Source of the DNA: Streptomyces netropsis
GTDB taxonomy: Bacteria > Actinomycetota > Actinomycetes > Streptomycetales > Streptomycetaceae
Assembly (NCBI RefSeq): GCF_014203545.1
Contig: NZ_JACHJG010000005.1
Span: 383,726-447,725 of the forward strand
Length of the DNA stretch: 64,000 bases
Direction of reading: 5' to 3'
Shown: positions 1 to 11,142 of the stretch, piece by piece
Layout: every line of letters starts with the position of its first letter
How positions within the stretch are numbered: position 1 is the first letter of the stretch
Position numbers and translations under genes: made by a program
The notes under the pieces: model-generated
Database searches by the model: none
What the model saw: the letters and a program-made list of their open reading frames with translations, nothing else
Told to the model about the DNA's origin: nothing

Positions 1-2
1 GC

Positions 3-938
3 GTCGTCGAACTGCGGACGGCGGACCTCGCCCCGGGCGCGGTGCACGGATGGGCGGCGTACCCGGCGGGAGTCGCCTGGGCGCTGCGCGAGGCGGGGCA
101 CGCCGCCGGGGGAGCGGACCTGCACATGGAATCCGACGTGCCCGTCGGTTCGGGACTGTCCTCCTCCGCCGCCCTGGAGGTCGCAACAGCCTTCGCCCTG
201 ACGGAACTTCACAACCTGGAGCTGCCGCCCGACCACCTGGCCCGCCTGGCGCAGCACGCCGAGAACGCCTTCGTCGGCGTCCCCTGCGGAATCATGGACC
301 AGACCGCGGCGGCCTGCTGCGCCGAGGGCCACGCCCTGCACCTCGACACCCGCGACCTCTCCCGCCGCCACCTGCCCTTCGCCCCCGACCTCGAGGGGCT
401 GCGGCTGCTCGTCGTGGACACCCGGGTCCGGCACGACCTGGGCGACGGGGCGTACGCGCGGCGGCGCGCGGGCTGTGAGGAGGGCGCGCGGGCACTGGGC
501 GTGCCCGCGCTGCGCGATGTCGCGTACGGGCAACTCGCCGACGCCCTGGACGCGTTGGCGGGCGACCCGGTCGTGCGGGCCCTCGTGCGGCACGTGGTCA
601 CGGAGAATGACCGTGTGGCCCGCGTCGCGGGTCTGCTCGCGGCGGGCGACCTCCGCGCGATCGGCCCGGTCCTCACCGCCGGCCACGCCTCGCTGCGCGA
701 CGACGTCGCCGTCTCCTGCGCGGAGCTGGACCTGGCCGTCGCTGTCGCGAACGGCGCGGGCGCCCTCGGGGCGCGGATGACCGGCGGCGGTTTCGGCGGT
801 TCGGCGGTCGTCCTGGTCGAGACGGCGGGCGTCGATACGGTCGCCGAGGCCGTCACCGGCGCCTTCGCGTCGGCCGGGCACCGCCCGCCGCACGTCTTCC
901 CGGTGCGCCCGGCGGCGGGCGCCCGCAGGGAACTGTGA
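3..938 (+). CDS. galK: Galactokinase, 5' end cut off by the window
   Basis: Phosphorylates galactose at C1 with ATP in the Leloir pathway (cytoplasm). The open frame runs to the left edge without a start, so the N-terminus with the substrate signature lies outside. About 311 residues are visible. The GHMP-kinase ATP-binding motif is clear (PVGSGLSSSAALEVA), followed by the GIMDQ segment near the catalytic Asp, the MDQTAAAC region, and the C-terminal glycine motif GARMTGGGFGGSAV typical of galactokinases. A GTG at 42 is in frame but sits inside the domain and is not a credible start. It converges on the GNAT gene, with 22 nt between the two stop codons. High confidence in family. Confidence 0.95.
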   Translation, partial: VVELRTADLAPGAVHGWAAYPAGVAWALREAGHAAGGADLHMESDVPVGSGLSSSAALEVATAFALTELHNLELPPDHLARLAQHAENAFVGVPCGIMDQTAAACCAEGHALHLDTRDLSRRHLPFAPDLEGLRLLVVDTRVRHDLGDGAYARRRAGCEEGARALGVPALRDVAYGQLADALDALAGDPVVRALVRHVVTENDRVARVAGLLAAGDLRAIGPVLTAGHASLRDDVAVSCAELDLAVAVANGAGALGARMTGGGFGGSAVVLVETAGVDTVAEAVTGAFASAGHRPPHVFPVRPAAGARREL

Positions 939-960
939 GGCGCCAGCCCTTCGGCCGCCC

Positions 961-1413
961 TCAACCCTCCTGCGGTCGCAGGGACTTGACCAGCAGATAG
1001 TTGGTGATGCCCGGTGGGTAGTCCTCGGTCACGCAGACCGTGCGGTAGCCCGCCTTCCCGTAGAAGCCCGGGGCCTGGAAGTCCCAGGTCTCCACGCGAC
1101 TGCCGATGCAACCGCGCTCGTTCCCGGCCAACTCCTCGGCGCGGGCCAGGAGTCGGCTGCCCAGACCCGCTCCCCGGTGGTGCTCATCGACCCAGAGCAG
1201 GTCGACATGGAGCCAGCCCCACTGGGTGTGGCCGACCAGGCCCCCGGCCAGCGTGCCGTCGGCGCCCGTCGCGTACACCTGGAGAGGGTCCTCCTCGTCC
1301 AGCGTGCCGCGCATCCCCCTTAGCCTCGCGGAGAGTTGGGAGTTGGACTGCCGCAGACGCGCATGGACCACATCGCGTCGTTCCTCGTCGTTCACCGCCT
1401 CAATACTGAACAT
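961..1413 (-). CDS. GNAT family N-acetyltransferase
   Basis: Predicted acetyl-CoA dependent acyltransferase of unknown substrate, about 150 residues. The acetyl-CoA binding loop reads HHRGAGLGSRLLARAEE (Q/RxxGxG/A pattern), followed by the usual C-terminal segment GFYGKAGYRTV. The start is uncertain. I prefer ATG 1413. An in-frame TTG at 1440 lies upstream, and GTG codons lie slightly downstream. On the coding strand TTGACA (about 1453) followed by 17 nt and TGTTTA resembles a promoter so close to the ATG that the message may be leaderless. No operon partner: it converges on galK and is divergent from the response regulator. Confidence 0.8.
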   Translation of the reverse strand: MFSIEAVNDEERRDVVHARLRQSNSQLSARLRGMRGTLDEEDPLQVYATGADGTLAGGLVGHTQWGWLHVDLLWVDEHHRGAGLGSRLLARAEELAGNERGCIGSRVETWDFQAPGFYGKAGYRTVCVTEDYPPGITNYLLVKSLRPQEG

Positions 1414-1642
1414 AAAGCTCACGATAAACAGCTGGGTCAAGCAGTTTTGTCAATCGGCTTCCGATGTCGTACCCCCGCCGTACGCTGATGCACAGCGTTC
1501 GGTGGGGGCCGACGCTGATCAGGGGGCGAGACAGGCAGGTACGACGCCCGGGGTGGGGTAGATGTCAGGGGCACGGCGGCGGCCGTGCGCGTGTGGCGAC
1601 CCCGTTCCGGGCGCCGTGCCCGCACTGCCCGCCTCCCGGGAT

Positions 1643-2443
1643 ATGGGGGTGGCTGTGGCACGTATTCGGGTTCTGGTGGTCGACGACCACCGCATCTTCG
1701 CCGAGTCGCTCGCCGCCGCCCTCGCGGCCGAGCAGGACGTGGACGTCTCGGCGGCCGGCAGCGGGCCGGCGGCACTGCGCGCCCTGGAGCGCGCGGCGGG
1801 CGAGGGGCGGCGCTTCGACGTGCTGCTGATCGACGCCGACCTGGGCGCGGCGGCGACGGACGTCGCGCAGGTACCGGGACAGCTCCGGGGGCCGGGGCAG
1901 GAGGGCGGCGGGCCGGGTGAGGGCGTGGTGGACGGCATTTCCCTGGTGGCCGGGGTCCGGTCAGGGCAGCCGGCGGTACGGACGGTGGTGCTCGCCGAGC
2001 GCGACGACCCCCGGCGGGCCGCCGCCGCACTGCAAGCCGGGGCCAGCGGCTGGGTCGCCAAGGACTGCTCGTTGTCGCGGCTGCTGTCCGTCATACGGGG
2101 GGTGCTGCGGGATGAGACCCATCTGCCGCCCGCCCTGCTGACCGGCGTGCTGCGGGAGCTGACCGCCGCGCGCAAACACCGTACGGAGAGCGAGCGGCTG
2201 GTGGAGTCGCTGACCCCGCGCGAGCGCGAGGTGCTGCGCTGCATGGTGGCCGGGCTGGGCCGCAAGGCGGTCGCCGAGCGGCTCTATCTCTCCCCGCACA
2301 CGGTCCGCACCCACATGCAGAACGTGCTGGGCAAGCTCGGGGTGCACTCCACGCTGGCCGCGGTGGCGCTGGCCCGGCGGGCCGGGGTGGGCCCGGTGGA
2401 CCTAGCCGGGGATGTTGTCGAACGGGGCGGTCAACTGGCGTAG
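1643..2443 (+). CDS. NarL/LuxR-type response regulator (orphan)
   Basis: DNA-binding transcription factor with an N-terminal receiver domain (RVLVVDDHRIFAESL, acidic pocket; phospho-acceptor region LLIDADLG) and a C-terminal LuxR helix-turn-helix (LTPREREVLRCMVAGL, ERLYLSPHTVRTHMQNVL). A Gly/Gln/Pro-rich insertion of about 25 residues follows the phospho-Asp, longer than usual for NarL proteins. No histidine kinase is adjacent, so it is an orphan regulator. Start choice is open: ATG 1562 (weak GGGG site), ATG 1643 or GTG 1655 (GGGGG five bases upstream); the receiver starts directly after the last two. Its end overlaps the convergent MarR gene by 42 nt. Confidence 0.88.
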   Translation: MGVAVARIRVLVVDDHRIFAESLAAALAAEQDVDVSAAGSGPAALRALERAAGEGRRFDVLLIDADLGAAATDVAQVPGQLRGPGQEGGGPGEGVVDGISLVAGVRSGQPAVRTVVLAERDDPRRAAAALQAGASGWVAKDCSLSRLLSVIRGVLRDETHLPPALLTGVLRELTAARKHRTESERLVESLTPREREVLRCMVAGLGRKAVAERLYLSPHTVRTHMQNVLGKLGVHSTLAAVALARRAGVGPVDLAGDVVERGGQLA

Positions 2444-2899
2444 CAGACCGGCCAGTTCCAGACGCTGGGCGTGGGACAGCTCGGCGAGGATCGCCCGTTC
2501 CTGGGCGAGCAGGCCGGCGAGCGCCTGGTCGGCGCGGTCCCGGCCCTCGGCGGTCAGCCGCACCAGCACGCCGCGCCGGTCGCTGGGGTCCGGGAGCCGC
2601 TCGACGAGGCTCTTCTTCGCGAGTCGGTCGATGCGGTTGGTCATGGTGCCCGAGGTGACCAGGGTCTGGGTCAGTAGCTGGCCGGGCGAGAGCTGATACG
2701 GCGGCCCGGCGCGGCGCAGCGAGGTGAGGACGTCGAACTCCCAGGGCTCGAGCTGGTGCTCGGCGAAGGCGATCCGCCGGGCCCGGTCGAGGTGGCGGGC
2801 CAGCCTGCTGACACGACTGAGCACCTCGAGCGGTTCCACGTCGAGGTCCGGGCGCTCCCGGCGCCATGCTGCGACCAGCCGATCGACCTCGTCCTCCAT
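2402..2899 (-). CDS. MarR family transcriptional regulator
   Basis: Winged-helix repressor of 165 residues. The core shows the MarR pattern: a dimerisation helix, then YQLSPGQLLTQTLVTSGTMTNRIDRLAKKSLVERLPDPSDRRGVLVRLTAEG, in which DxRGxxVxLT is the wing (positions roughly 65-115). ATG 2899 is the only ATG that starts at the family's usual length. There is no clear ribosome site, but TACACT lies 7 nt upstream, which suggests a leaderless message. It is divergent from the methyltransferase at 3039, and perfect palindromes in the shared 139-nt gap (2920-2927, 2935-2948) are likely its operators. Effector unknown. Confidence 0.92.
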   Translation of the reverse strand: MEDEVDRLVAAWRRERPDLDVEPLEVLSRVSRLARHLDRARRIAFAEHQLEPWEFDVLTSLRRAGPPYQLSPGQLLTQTLVTSGTMTNRIDRLAKKSLVERLPDPSDRRGVLVRLTAEGRDRADQALAGLLAQERAILAELSHAQRLELAGLLRQLTAPFDNIPG

Positions 2900-2919
2900 G
2901 ACGATCAGTGTAGAGGGTC

Positions 2920-2954
2920 TGTCGACATGAAGTCTCTTGACGTCAAGATATAAC
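2920..2954. promoter_or_regulatory. Divergent promoter with palindromic operators (MarR-type)
   Basis: The gap between the MarR gene and the methyltransferase holds TGTCGACA (2920-2927) and the perfect 14-bp palindrome TCTTGACGTCAAGA (2935-2948), followed at once by TATAAC (2949-2954), a good -10 for the methyltransferase. TTGAc-n-TCAA palindromes are typical of MarR operators, so binding here would block the rightward promoter and could also act on the regulator's own promoter. The link to this MarR is inferred from position. Confidence 0.6.
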
Positions 2955-3038
2955 GGGGGGAATGCTGGACAACAGGTCGCCGGCAGCGCCACCACGCCCC
3001 GGTCGCCCCGGCATGTCCACCCCGCAGGGAGGCCCCTC

Positions 3039-3851
3039 ATGCACAGCGCACCCACCTGGGACCCGCAGCAGTACCTCCGCCACGCCGACCACCGGACCCG
3101 CCCCTTCCAGGACCTGCTCGCCCGGGTCCCCGAGCTGCCGGCCCGCTCCCCGCGGATCGCCGACCTCGGCTGCGGCCCCGGCAACGTCACCACGATCCTC
3201 GCCGAGCGCTGGCCGACCGCCCACATCACCGGCTTCGACAACTCCGCCGCGATGCTCGCCGACGCCCACGCCTACGCGGGCCGCACCCTGCGCGGCGGCC
3301 TGCTCGACTTCCGCCACGCCGACCTCGACCACTGGGTGCCCGACGAGCGCTACGACCTGATCATCTCCAACGCGGCCTTCCAGTGGGTACCCGGCCACGC
3401 CGCGTCCTTTCGCACCTGGACCGATGCGCTGACCCCCGGCGGCACCTTCGCCTTCCAGGTCCCCGGCAACGCGGACGCCCCCAGCCACGCCATCCTGCGC
3501 GAGCTGTGCTCCAGCAAGCGCTGGAGCACCCGCCTGGGAGAGGCCGGCCGCCGCCGCGTCGCCGTCCTCGACCCCGCCGACTACCTGGAGCGACTGGCCG
3601 GCCCCGGCCGCGAGGTGGATGCCTGGGAGACCACGTATCTGCACCTGCTCACCGGCGAGGACCCCGTCCTCGACTGGGTCAAGGGCACGGGCCTGCGCCC
3701 GGTCCTGACCGCCCTGGACGGCGACCCGGCGGCCACGGAGGAATTCCTCGCCGCGTACCGCACCCGCCTCCGCGAGGCCTACCCGCCGGGCCCGCACGGC
3801 ACGGTCTTCCCCTTCCGGCGGATCTTCGTCGTCGCCCGCCACCTGGGCTGA
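3039..3851 (+). CDS. tam: Trans-aconitate 2-methyltransferase family protein
   Basis: SAM-dependent methyltransferase, 270 residues, matching the length and pattern of Tam, which esterifies trans-aconitate, an inhibitor of the citric-acid cycle. Visible: N-terminal WDPQQYLRHADHRTRPFQDLL; SAM motif I ADLGCGPGNVT (about residues 41-51); an acidic residue in GFDNSAAML; motif IV region YDLIISNAAFQWVPGH; and the Tam-like C-terminal tail (YPPGPHGTVFPFRRIFVVAR). ATG 3039 has AGGGAGG six bases upstream. Likely regulated by the divergent MarR repressor. The substrate is inferred from the family. Confidence 0.88.
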   Translation: MHSAPTWDPQQYLRHADHRTRPFQDLLARVPELPARSPRIADLGCGPGNVTTILAERWPTAHITGFDNSAAMLADAHAYAGRTLRGGLLDFRHADLDHWVPDERYDLIISNAAFQWVPGHAASFRTWTDALTPGGTFAFQVPGNADAPSHAILRELCSSKRWSTRLGEAGRRRVAVLDPADYLERLAGPGREVDAWETTYLHLLTGEDPVLDWVKGTGLRPVLTALDGDPAATEEFLAAYRTRLREAYPPGPHGTVFPFRRIFVVARHLG

Positions 3852-3903
3852 CCCACAGCCGCCAGGCGGCCCGGCCCGGCCCCCGGGGCCCGGCCCGGCG
3901 TCG

Positions 3904-4596
3904 TCAGGACCGCCGATGCCCGATCAGCCGGGGCTTCGGCTCCAGACCGTCCAGCCCGTGCCAGGCCAGATTCACCAGATGAGCCGCCACCTCGGCCTTC
4001 TTCGGCTTACGGACGTCCAGCCACCACTGACCCGTCAGCGCCACCATGCCGACCAGCGCCTGCGCGTACAACGGGGCCAGCTTCGGATCGAAGCCGCGGG
4101 CCTTGAACTCCAGCCCCAGAATGTCCTCGACCTGGGTAGCGATATCGCTGATCAACGACGCGAACGTGCCCGTCGACTGCGCCACCGGCGAATCCCGCAC
4201 CAGGATGCGGAAGCCGTCCGTATACGTCTCGATGTAATCCAGCAGGGCGAACGCCGCCTGCTCCAGCAGCTCCCGCGGATGCCCCGCCGTCAGCGCCCCC
4301 GTCACCAGATCCAACAGCTGCCGCATCTCCCGGTCCACGACCACCGCGTACAGCCCCTCCTTGCCGCCGAAGTGCTCGTACACCACCGGTTTGGAGACCC
4401 CGGCCTTCGCCGCGATCTCCTCCACCGACGTGCCCTCGAACCCCTTCTCGGCGAAGAGTGTGCGACCGATGTCCAGCAGCTGCTCACGGCGCTCCGCGCC
4501 GGTCATCCGCACCCGGCGGGAGCGACGGCTCCCCGAAGCCGGGGTCCGGTCCTTGTTACTGGTGGTGTTGCTATCGATCGCCACGCTGTCAATCAT
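3904..4596 (-). CDS. TetR family regulator of the desaturase operon
   Basis: 230-residue TetR repressor. The N-terminal HTH is clear: [60 protein letters not shown]. The C-terminal ligand domain contains [18 protein letters not shown]. Its ATG overlaps the desaturase stop as ATGA (4593-4596), so the two are co-transcribed and probably translationally coupled. Two adjacent TACG-N4-CGTA palindromes upstream of the desaturase are probable binding sites, which would give autoregulation. By analogy with Streptomyces fatty-acid regulators an acyl-CoA is a plausible ligand, but nothing in the sequence proves it. Confidence 0.93.
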   Translation of the reverse strand: MIDSVAIDSNTTSNKDRTPASGSRRSRRVRMTGAERREQLLDIGRTLFAEKGFEGTSVEEIAAKAGVSKPVVYEHFGGKEGLYAVVVDREMRQLLDLVTGALTAGHPRELLEQAAFALLDYIETYTDGFRILVRDSPVAQSTGTFASLISDIATQVEDILGLEFKARGFDPKLAPLYAQALVGMVALTGQWWLDVRKPKKAEVAAHLVNLAWHGLDGLEPKPRLIGHRRS

Positions 4597-5573
4597 GCCG
4601 CGTGCGCGGCATCTTCCTTCCGTCGGGATTCGATGCGGCCGGCATCGGGCCACCGCACGTCATACGCCCAGCCCGCCTTCTCGAACCAGCGGATGATCCG
4701 GGCACTGGAATCCAGCTGCCCCTTCAGCACACCGTGCCGCGCCGACGTCGGGTCGGCGTGGTGGAGGTTGTGCCAGGACTCCCCGCAGGACAGCACCGCC
4801 AGCCACCACACATTGCCCGACCGGTCACGCGACTTGAACGGACGCTTGCCCACGGCATGACAGATCGAGTTGATCGACCAGGTCACATGGTGCAACAACG
4901 CCACCCGTACCAGCGAACCCCAGAAGAACGCCGTCACCGCGCCCTGCCACGACCACGTCACCAGACCGCCCACCACCGGCGGGATCATCAGCGACACCAC
5001 CGTCCACAGCGCGAACTGCCGCGACACCTGCCGCAGCGCCGGATCCTTGATCAGATCCGGGGCGTACTTCTGCTGCGACGTCTGCTCCTCATCGAACATC
5101 CAGGCGATGTGCGCCCACCACAGGCCCTTCATCAGCGCCGGCACGCTCTCACCGAACCGCCACGGCGAATGCGGATCGCCCTCCGCGTCCGAGAAACGGT
5201 GGTGCTTGCGATGATCCGCGACCCAGCGCACCAGCGGTCCCTCGACCGCCAGCGACCCCATGATCGCCAACGCGATCCGCAGCGGCCGCTTGGCCTTGAA
5301 CGAACCATGCGTGAAATAGCGGTGGAAGCCGATCGTGATGCCATGGCAACCGATGTAGTACATCGCCACCATCAGCCCCAGATCCAGCCAGCTCACCCCC
5401 CAGCCCCAGGCCAGCGGGACCGCGGCGAGCAATGCGACAAAAGGGACGGTGATGAACAGCAGCAACGCGATCTGCTCGACCGAACGCTTACTGTCGCCAC
5501 CCAGCGTGGCGGAGGGGAGCGAAGTTTCCTGGGCCATCGGCGCATCTTCCATCACGTCGGGGCTTGCAGTCAT
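4593..5573 (-). CDS. Membrane acyl-CoA desaturase (delta-9 type)
   Basis: Di-iron fatty-acyl desaturase of 326 residues that introduces a double bond into long-chain acyl-CoA at the membrane. The three histidine boxes are intact: HRYFTH (84-89), HRKHH (121-125) and HNLHH near residue 270 within [10 protein letters not shown]. Hydrophobic stretches at about 33-75 and 180-215 form the membrane segments. ATG 5573 has GAGGG seven bases upstream. It is the first gene of a two-gene operon with the TetR gene (ATGA overlap) and is divergent from ppc. Confidence 0.95.
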   Translation of the reverse strand: MTASPDVMEDAPMAQETSLPSATLGGDSKRSVEQIALLLFITVPFVALLAAVPLAWGWGVSWLDLGLMVAMYYIGCHGITIGFHRYFTHGSFKAKRPLRIALAIMGSLAVEGPLVRWVADHRKHHRFSDAEGDPHSPWRFGESVPALMKGLWWAHIAWMFDEEQTSQQKYAPDLIKDPALRQVSRQFALWTVVSLMIPPVVGGLVTWSWQGAVTAFFWGSLVRVALLHHVTWSINSICHAVGKRPFKSRDRSGNVWWLAVLSCGESWHNLHHADPTSARHGVLKGQLDSSARIIRWFEKAGWAYDVRWPDAGRIESRRKEDAAHAA

Positions 5574-5603
5574 TGGGTTCCCTCGTGGGGCTCGGGGCAA
5601 GGC

Positions 5604-5630
5604 TACGGTTCCGTAACCTACGGCTACGTA
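5604..5630. promoter_or_regulatory. Tandem TACG-N4-CGTA operators upstream of the desaturase
   Basis: Two 12-bp sites, TACGGTTCCGTA (5604-5615) and TACGGCTACGTA (5619-5630), share the arms TACG and CGTA and lie 15 bp centre to centre in the gap between the desaturase and ppc. They sit 31-57 nt upstream of the desaturase start. CATACT (minus strand, about 5632-5637) could be a -10 next to the second site. Two close palindromes fit cooperative binding of the TetR protein encoded in the same operon. Assignment is inferred. Confidence 0.6.
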
Positions 5631-5693
5631 AGTATGGCAGGACCGGCGGCCCGACCACGAGGGCTGTGGACAACCGCGCGTCGAGCGGAGACC

Positions 5694-5699
5694 TATGCT
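5694..5699 (+). promoter_or_regulatory. Possible -10 element of ppc
   Basis: TATGCT lies about 70 nt upstream of the ppc start. No good -35 is seen at the proper distance, so this is a weak prediction. Confidence 0.3.
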
Positions 5700-5768
5700 G
5701 GGGATCGCCGGACAGCGCGGTCCGCAACCCCTCCAGACGTGCTCAGAAATCTGCAAGGAGCCGCACCT

Positions 5769-8546
<2,778 letters not shown>

Positions 8547-8595
8547 CGCCGCGGGGCGTGGTGCCGGCTGCGCCGGCGAGCGCCCTGCGGGCGCG

Positions 8596-8645
8596 TCCTC
8601 AAACGCCGGACAGGCTGGAAACCCAGCCTGTCCGGCGTTTGAGGA
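8596..8645. terminator. Long inverted repeat after ppc (terminator, dispersed-repeat family)
   Basis: Perfect 23-bp arms (8596-8618 and 8623-8645) with the loop AAAC lie between the convergent ppc and pth genes. The arms hold the core CTCAAACGCCGGACAGGCTG. Nearly the same palindrome recurs at 38457-38506, so this is a copy of a dispersed intergenic element that can also act as a bidirectional terminator. Confidence 0.8.
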
Positions 8646-8657
8646 CAGGTAATACCG

Positions 8658-9248
8658 CTACGAGTTGTACGTGCCCTGCGCACGCTCCAGGCCGTCCACG
8701 ATCAGCGTCTCCACCGCGTCCGCCGCCCGGTCCACCTCGAAGTCCAGCTCCTTGCGCTCGGTGGACGAGAAGTCCTTGAGCACGAAGTCGGCGACCTGCA
8801 TACGGCCCGGCGGCCGCCCGATCCCGAACCGCACCCGGCAGTAGTCCGGCCCCAGCGCCTTGGTGATCGACTTCAGACCGTTGTGGCCGTTGTCGCCACC
8901 GCCCAGCTTCAGCCGCAGCTGCCCGTAATCGATGTCCAGCTCGTCATGGACGGCGACGATCCGCTCCACCGGCACCTTGTAGAAGTCCCGCAGCGCGGCC
9001 GTCGGCCCACCCGACAGATTCATGAACGACATCGGCTTGGCGATGACCACCCGCCGGCTGGACGGACCCGGCGCACCGAGCCGGCCCTCGACGACCTGCG
9101 CCCGCGACTTGTGCGCCTTGAACTTCGCCCGCATGCGCTCCGCGAGCAGGTCCGCGACCATGAAGCCCACGTTGTGCCGGTTCGCCGCGTACTCGGGACC
9201 GGGGTTGCCCAGGCCCACGATGAGCCAGGGACTCGTGTCGTCCGTCAT
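8658..9248 (-). CDS. pth: Peptidyl-tRNA hydrolase
   Basis: Frees tRNA from prematurely released peptidyl-tRNA in the cytoplasm; 196 residues. Family motifs: [21 protein letters not shown] with the catalytic His, [38 protein letters not shown], and FGIGRPPG. Start: ATG 9248 has GGAGG seven bases upstream, whereas ATG 9254 would lie one base from it. It follows rplY on the same strand with 85 nt between, the common rplY-pth order, separated by a GC-rich hairpin (9271-9304). Confidence 0.97.
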   Translation of the reverse strand: MTDDTSPWLIVGLGNPGPEYAANRHNVGFMVADLLAERMRAKFKAHKSRAQVVEGRLGAPGPSSRRVVIAKPMSFMNLSGGPTAALRDFYKVPVERIVAVHDELDIDYGQLRLKLGGGDNGHNGLKSITKALGPDYCRVRFGIGRPPGRMQVADFVLKDFSSTERKELDFEVDRAADAVETLIVDGLERAQGTYNS

Positions 9249-9270
9249 CTGCATACCTCCTTATAGCCAA

Positions 9271-9304
9271 CCGCCGCCCCGCTCCGTGCGGAGCGGGGCG
9301 GCGG
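9271..9304 (-). terminator. Hairpin between rplY and pth
   Basis: Perfect 16-bp arms (9271-9286 and 9289-9304) with a TG loop. It may terminate or attenuate transcription from rplY into pth. There is no U-tract, as is usual in Streptomyces. Confidence 0.65.
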
Positions 9305-9333
9305 CGGCAAAGAAAAACCTCAGCAGGCGAGGA

Positions 9334-9909
9334 TCAGGCCTCGGTGCCCTCGGCCTCGGCCGGGGCCTCGGTCTGAGCGGCCAGGACCTGCAGGACGACG
9401 GCGTCGGCGTCGACGGCGAGGGTGGTGCCGGCCGGCAGGACGATGTCCTTGGCGAGGACGGAGGCACCGGCCTCGAGGCCCGCGATGTTGGCGGTGACGG
9501 ACTCGGGGAGGTGGGTGGCCTCGGCCTCGACCGGCAGCGCGTTCAGCACGTGCTCGAGCAGGTTGCCGCCCGGGGCCAGCTCGCCCTCGGTGTGGACCGG
9601 AACCTCGACGGTGACCTTCTCGCCCTTGGAGACGACCAGCAGGTCGACGTGGACCAGGAAGCCCTTGAGCGCGTCACGCTGGACGTCCTTGGGGATGACC
9701 AGCTCGGTGCGGCCCTCGATGTCCAGGGAGAGCAGAACGTTCGGGGTCTTCAGCGCCATCATGAGCTCGTGGCCCGGCAGGGTCACGTGGACCGGCTCGC
9801 CACCGTGGCCGTAGACGACGGCGGGAACCTGGGCGGCGGCACGGGCACGGCGGGCGAAGCCCTTGCCGAACTCGCGGCGGACCTGTGCGGGGATCTTGAC
9901 CTCGGACAC
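9334..9909 (-). CDS. rplY: 50S ribosomal protein L25 (CTC/general stress type)
   Basis: 5S-rRNA binding ribosomal protein bL25 in its long CTC form (191 residues): an L25 beta-barrel (EVKIPAQVRREFGKGFARRARAAAQVPAVVYGHG, residues 3-35) plus the C-terminal TL5/CTC domain ending in an Ala/Glu-rich tail. GTG 9909 has GAGGAG six bases upstream. A longer frame to 9957 exists but lacks a ribosome site. It lies downstream of prs and upstream of pth. Confidence 0.97.
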   Translation of the reverse strand: MSEVKIPAQVRREFGKGFARRARAAAQVPAVVYGHGGEPVHVTLPGHELMMALKTPNVLLSLDIEGRTELVIPKDVQRDALKGFLVHVDLLVVSKGEKVTVEVPVHTEGELAPGGNLLEHVLNALPVEAEATHLPESVTANIAGLEAGASVLAKDIVLPAGTTLAVDADAVVLQVLAAQTEAPAEAEGTEA

Positions 9910-10012
9910 GGGGCACTCCTCGTAAGCGATGGGATCTGCGGCCGTTACCCGGCCCACGACAGACCTGCTACGAAGAGCGCGTCGATAACGGACCGCCGCA
10001 CACTGCGAACAG

Positions 10013-10071
10013 CAGTGCGGCCTCCCTCGCCGAGCAACTCGATGAGTCTACCCGGCGGGAAGGCCGCACTG
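10013..10071. repeat. Inverted repeat in the prs-rplY gap
   Basis: Arms CAGTGCGGCCT (10013-10023) and AGGCCGCACTG (10061-10071) are perfect with a 37-nt loop. On the minus strand TAGACT lies inside the loop and could be the -10 of rplY. The element may be the prs terminator or a leader control for rplY. Confidence 0.45.
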
Positions 10072-10091
10072 AAATCGATCTATGGAGCGGG

Positions 10092-11069
10092 TTACGCCTG
10101 CTCGTCGAAGAGGCTCGTGACCGAACCGTCCTCGAAGACCTCGCGCACCGCGCGGGCGATCGTCGGCGCCATCGACAGCACCGTGATCTTGTCGAGCTCC
10201 AGGTCGCCCGGGTCGGGCAGCGTGTTCGTGAAGACGAACTCGCTCACCTTGGAGTTCTTCAGACGGTCCGCGGCGGGACCGGACAGGATGCCGTGCGTGG
10301 CCGTCACGATGACGTCCTCCGCACCATTGGCGAACAGCGCGTCCGCCGCGGCGCAGATCGTGCCACCGGTGTCGATCATGTCGTCGACCAGGATGCAGAT
10401 GCGGCCCTTCACGTCACCGACGACCTCGTGGACGGTGACCTGGTTGGCGACGTCCTTGTCACGACGCTTGTGCACGATCGCCAGCGGCGCGTCCAGACGG
10501 TCGCACCAGCGGTCGGCGACCCGCACCCGGCCGGCGTCCGGCGAGACGACCGTGAGCTTGGAACGGTCGACCTTCGCACCCACGTAGTCGGCGAGCACCG
10601 GCAGCGCGGAGAGGTGGTCCACCGGACCGTCGAAGAAGCCCTGGATCTGGTCGGTGTGCAGATCGACCGTGAGGATGCGGTCGGCACCCGCGGTCTTCAG
10701 CAGGTCCGCGATCAGACGGGCCGAGATCGGCTCGCGACCACGGTGCTTCTTGTCCTGACGGGCATAGCCGTAGGACGGGATGATCACGGTGATGCTCCGG
10801 GCGGAGGCCCGCTTCAGAGCGTCGATCATGATGAGCTGTTCCATGATCCACTTGTTGATGGGAGCCGTGTGGCTCTGCATCAGGAAGCAGTCGGCGCCGC
10901 GCGCCGACTCCTGGAAGCGGACGTAGATCTCACCGTTGGCGAAGTCGAATGCCTTGGTCGGGACCAGGTCGACACCCAGCTGGTGCGCGACCTCCTCGGC
11001 AAGCTCGGGGTGGGCGCGGCCGGAGAAGAGCATCAGCTTCTTCTCGCCGGTCGTCTTGATCCCGCTCAC
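10092..11069 (-). CDS. prs: Ribose-phosphate pyrophosphokinase
   Basis: Makes PRPP from ribose 5-phosphate and ATP for nucleotide, histidine and tryptophan synthesis. 325 residues. Motifs: LMLFSGRAHPELAEEVA, FANGEIYVRF, YGYARQDKKHRGREPISARL (ATP and catalytic loop), and the PRPP-binding loop ILVDDMIDTGGTICAAA. GTG 11069 has AAGGAG eight bases upstream. Downstream of glmU by 73 nt on the same strand, the common glmU-prs order. Confidence 0.98.
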   Translation of the reverse strand: MSGIKTTGEKKLMLFSGRAHPELAEEVAHQLGVDLVPTKAFDFANGEIYVRFQESARGADCFLMQSHTAPINKWIMEQLIMIDALKRASARSITVIIPSYGYARQDKKHRGREPISARLIADLLKTAGADRILTVDLHTDQIQGFFDGPVDHLSALPVLADYVGAKVDRSKLTVVSPDAGRVRVADRWCDRLDAPLAIVHKRRDKDVANQVTVHEVVGDVKGRICILVDDMIDTGGTICAAADALFANGAEDVIVTATHGILSGPAADRLKNSKVSEFVFTNTLPDPGDLELDKITVLSMAPTIARAVREVFEDGSVTSLFDEQA

Positions 11070-11142
11070 AGCACAGTCTCCTTGGATGTCCATTTGTGTG
11101 CGCTTATCACGGTACGCCCCGCACGGCGTGCCCGTGTCACGG

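Noticed and set aside
4458-5768. Long open frame upstream of ppc
   Set aside because: It runs antisense to the desaturase and TetR genes; ppc has a proper GTG and ribosome site at 5769.
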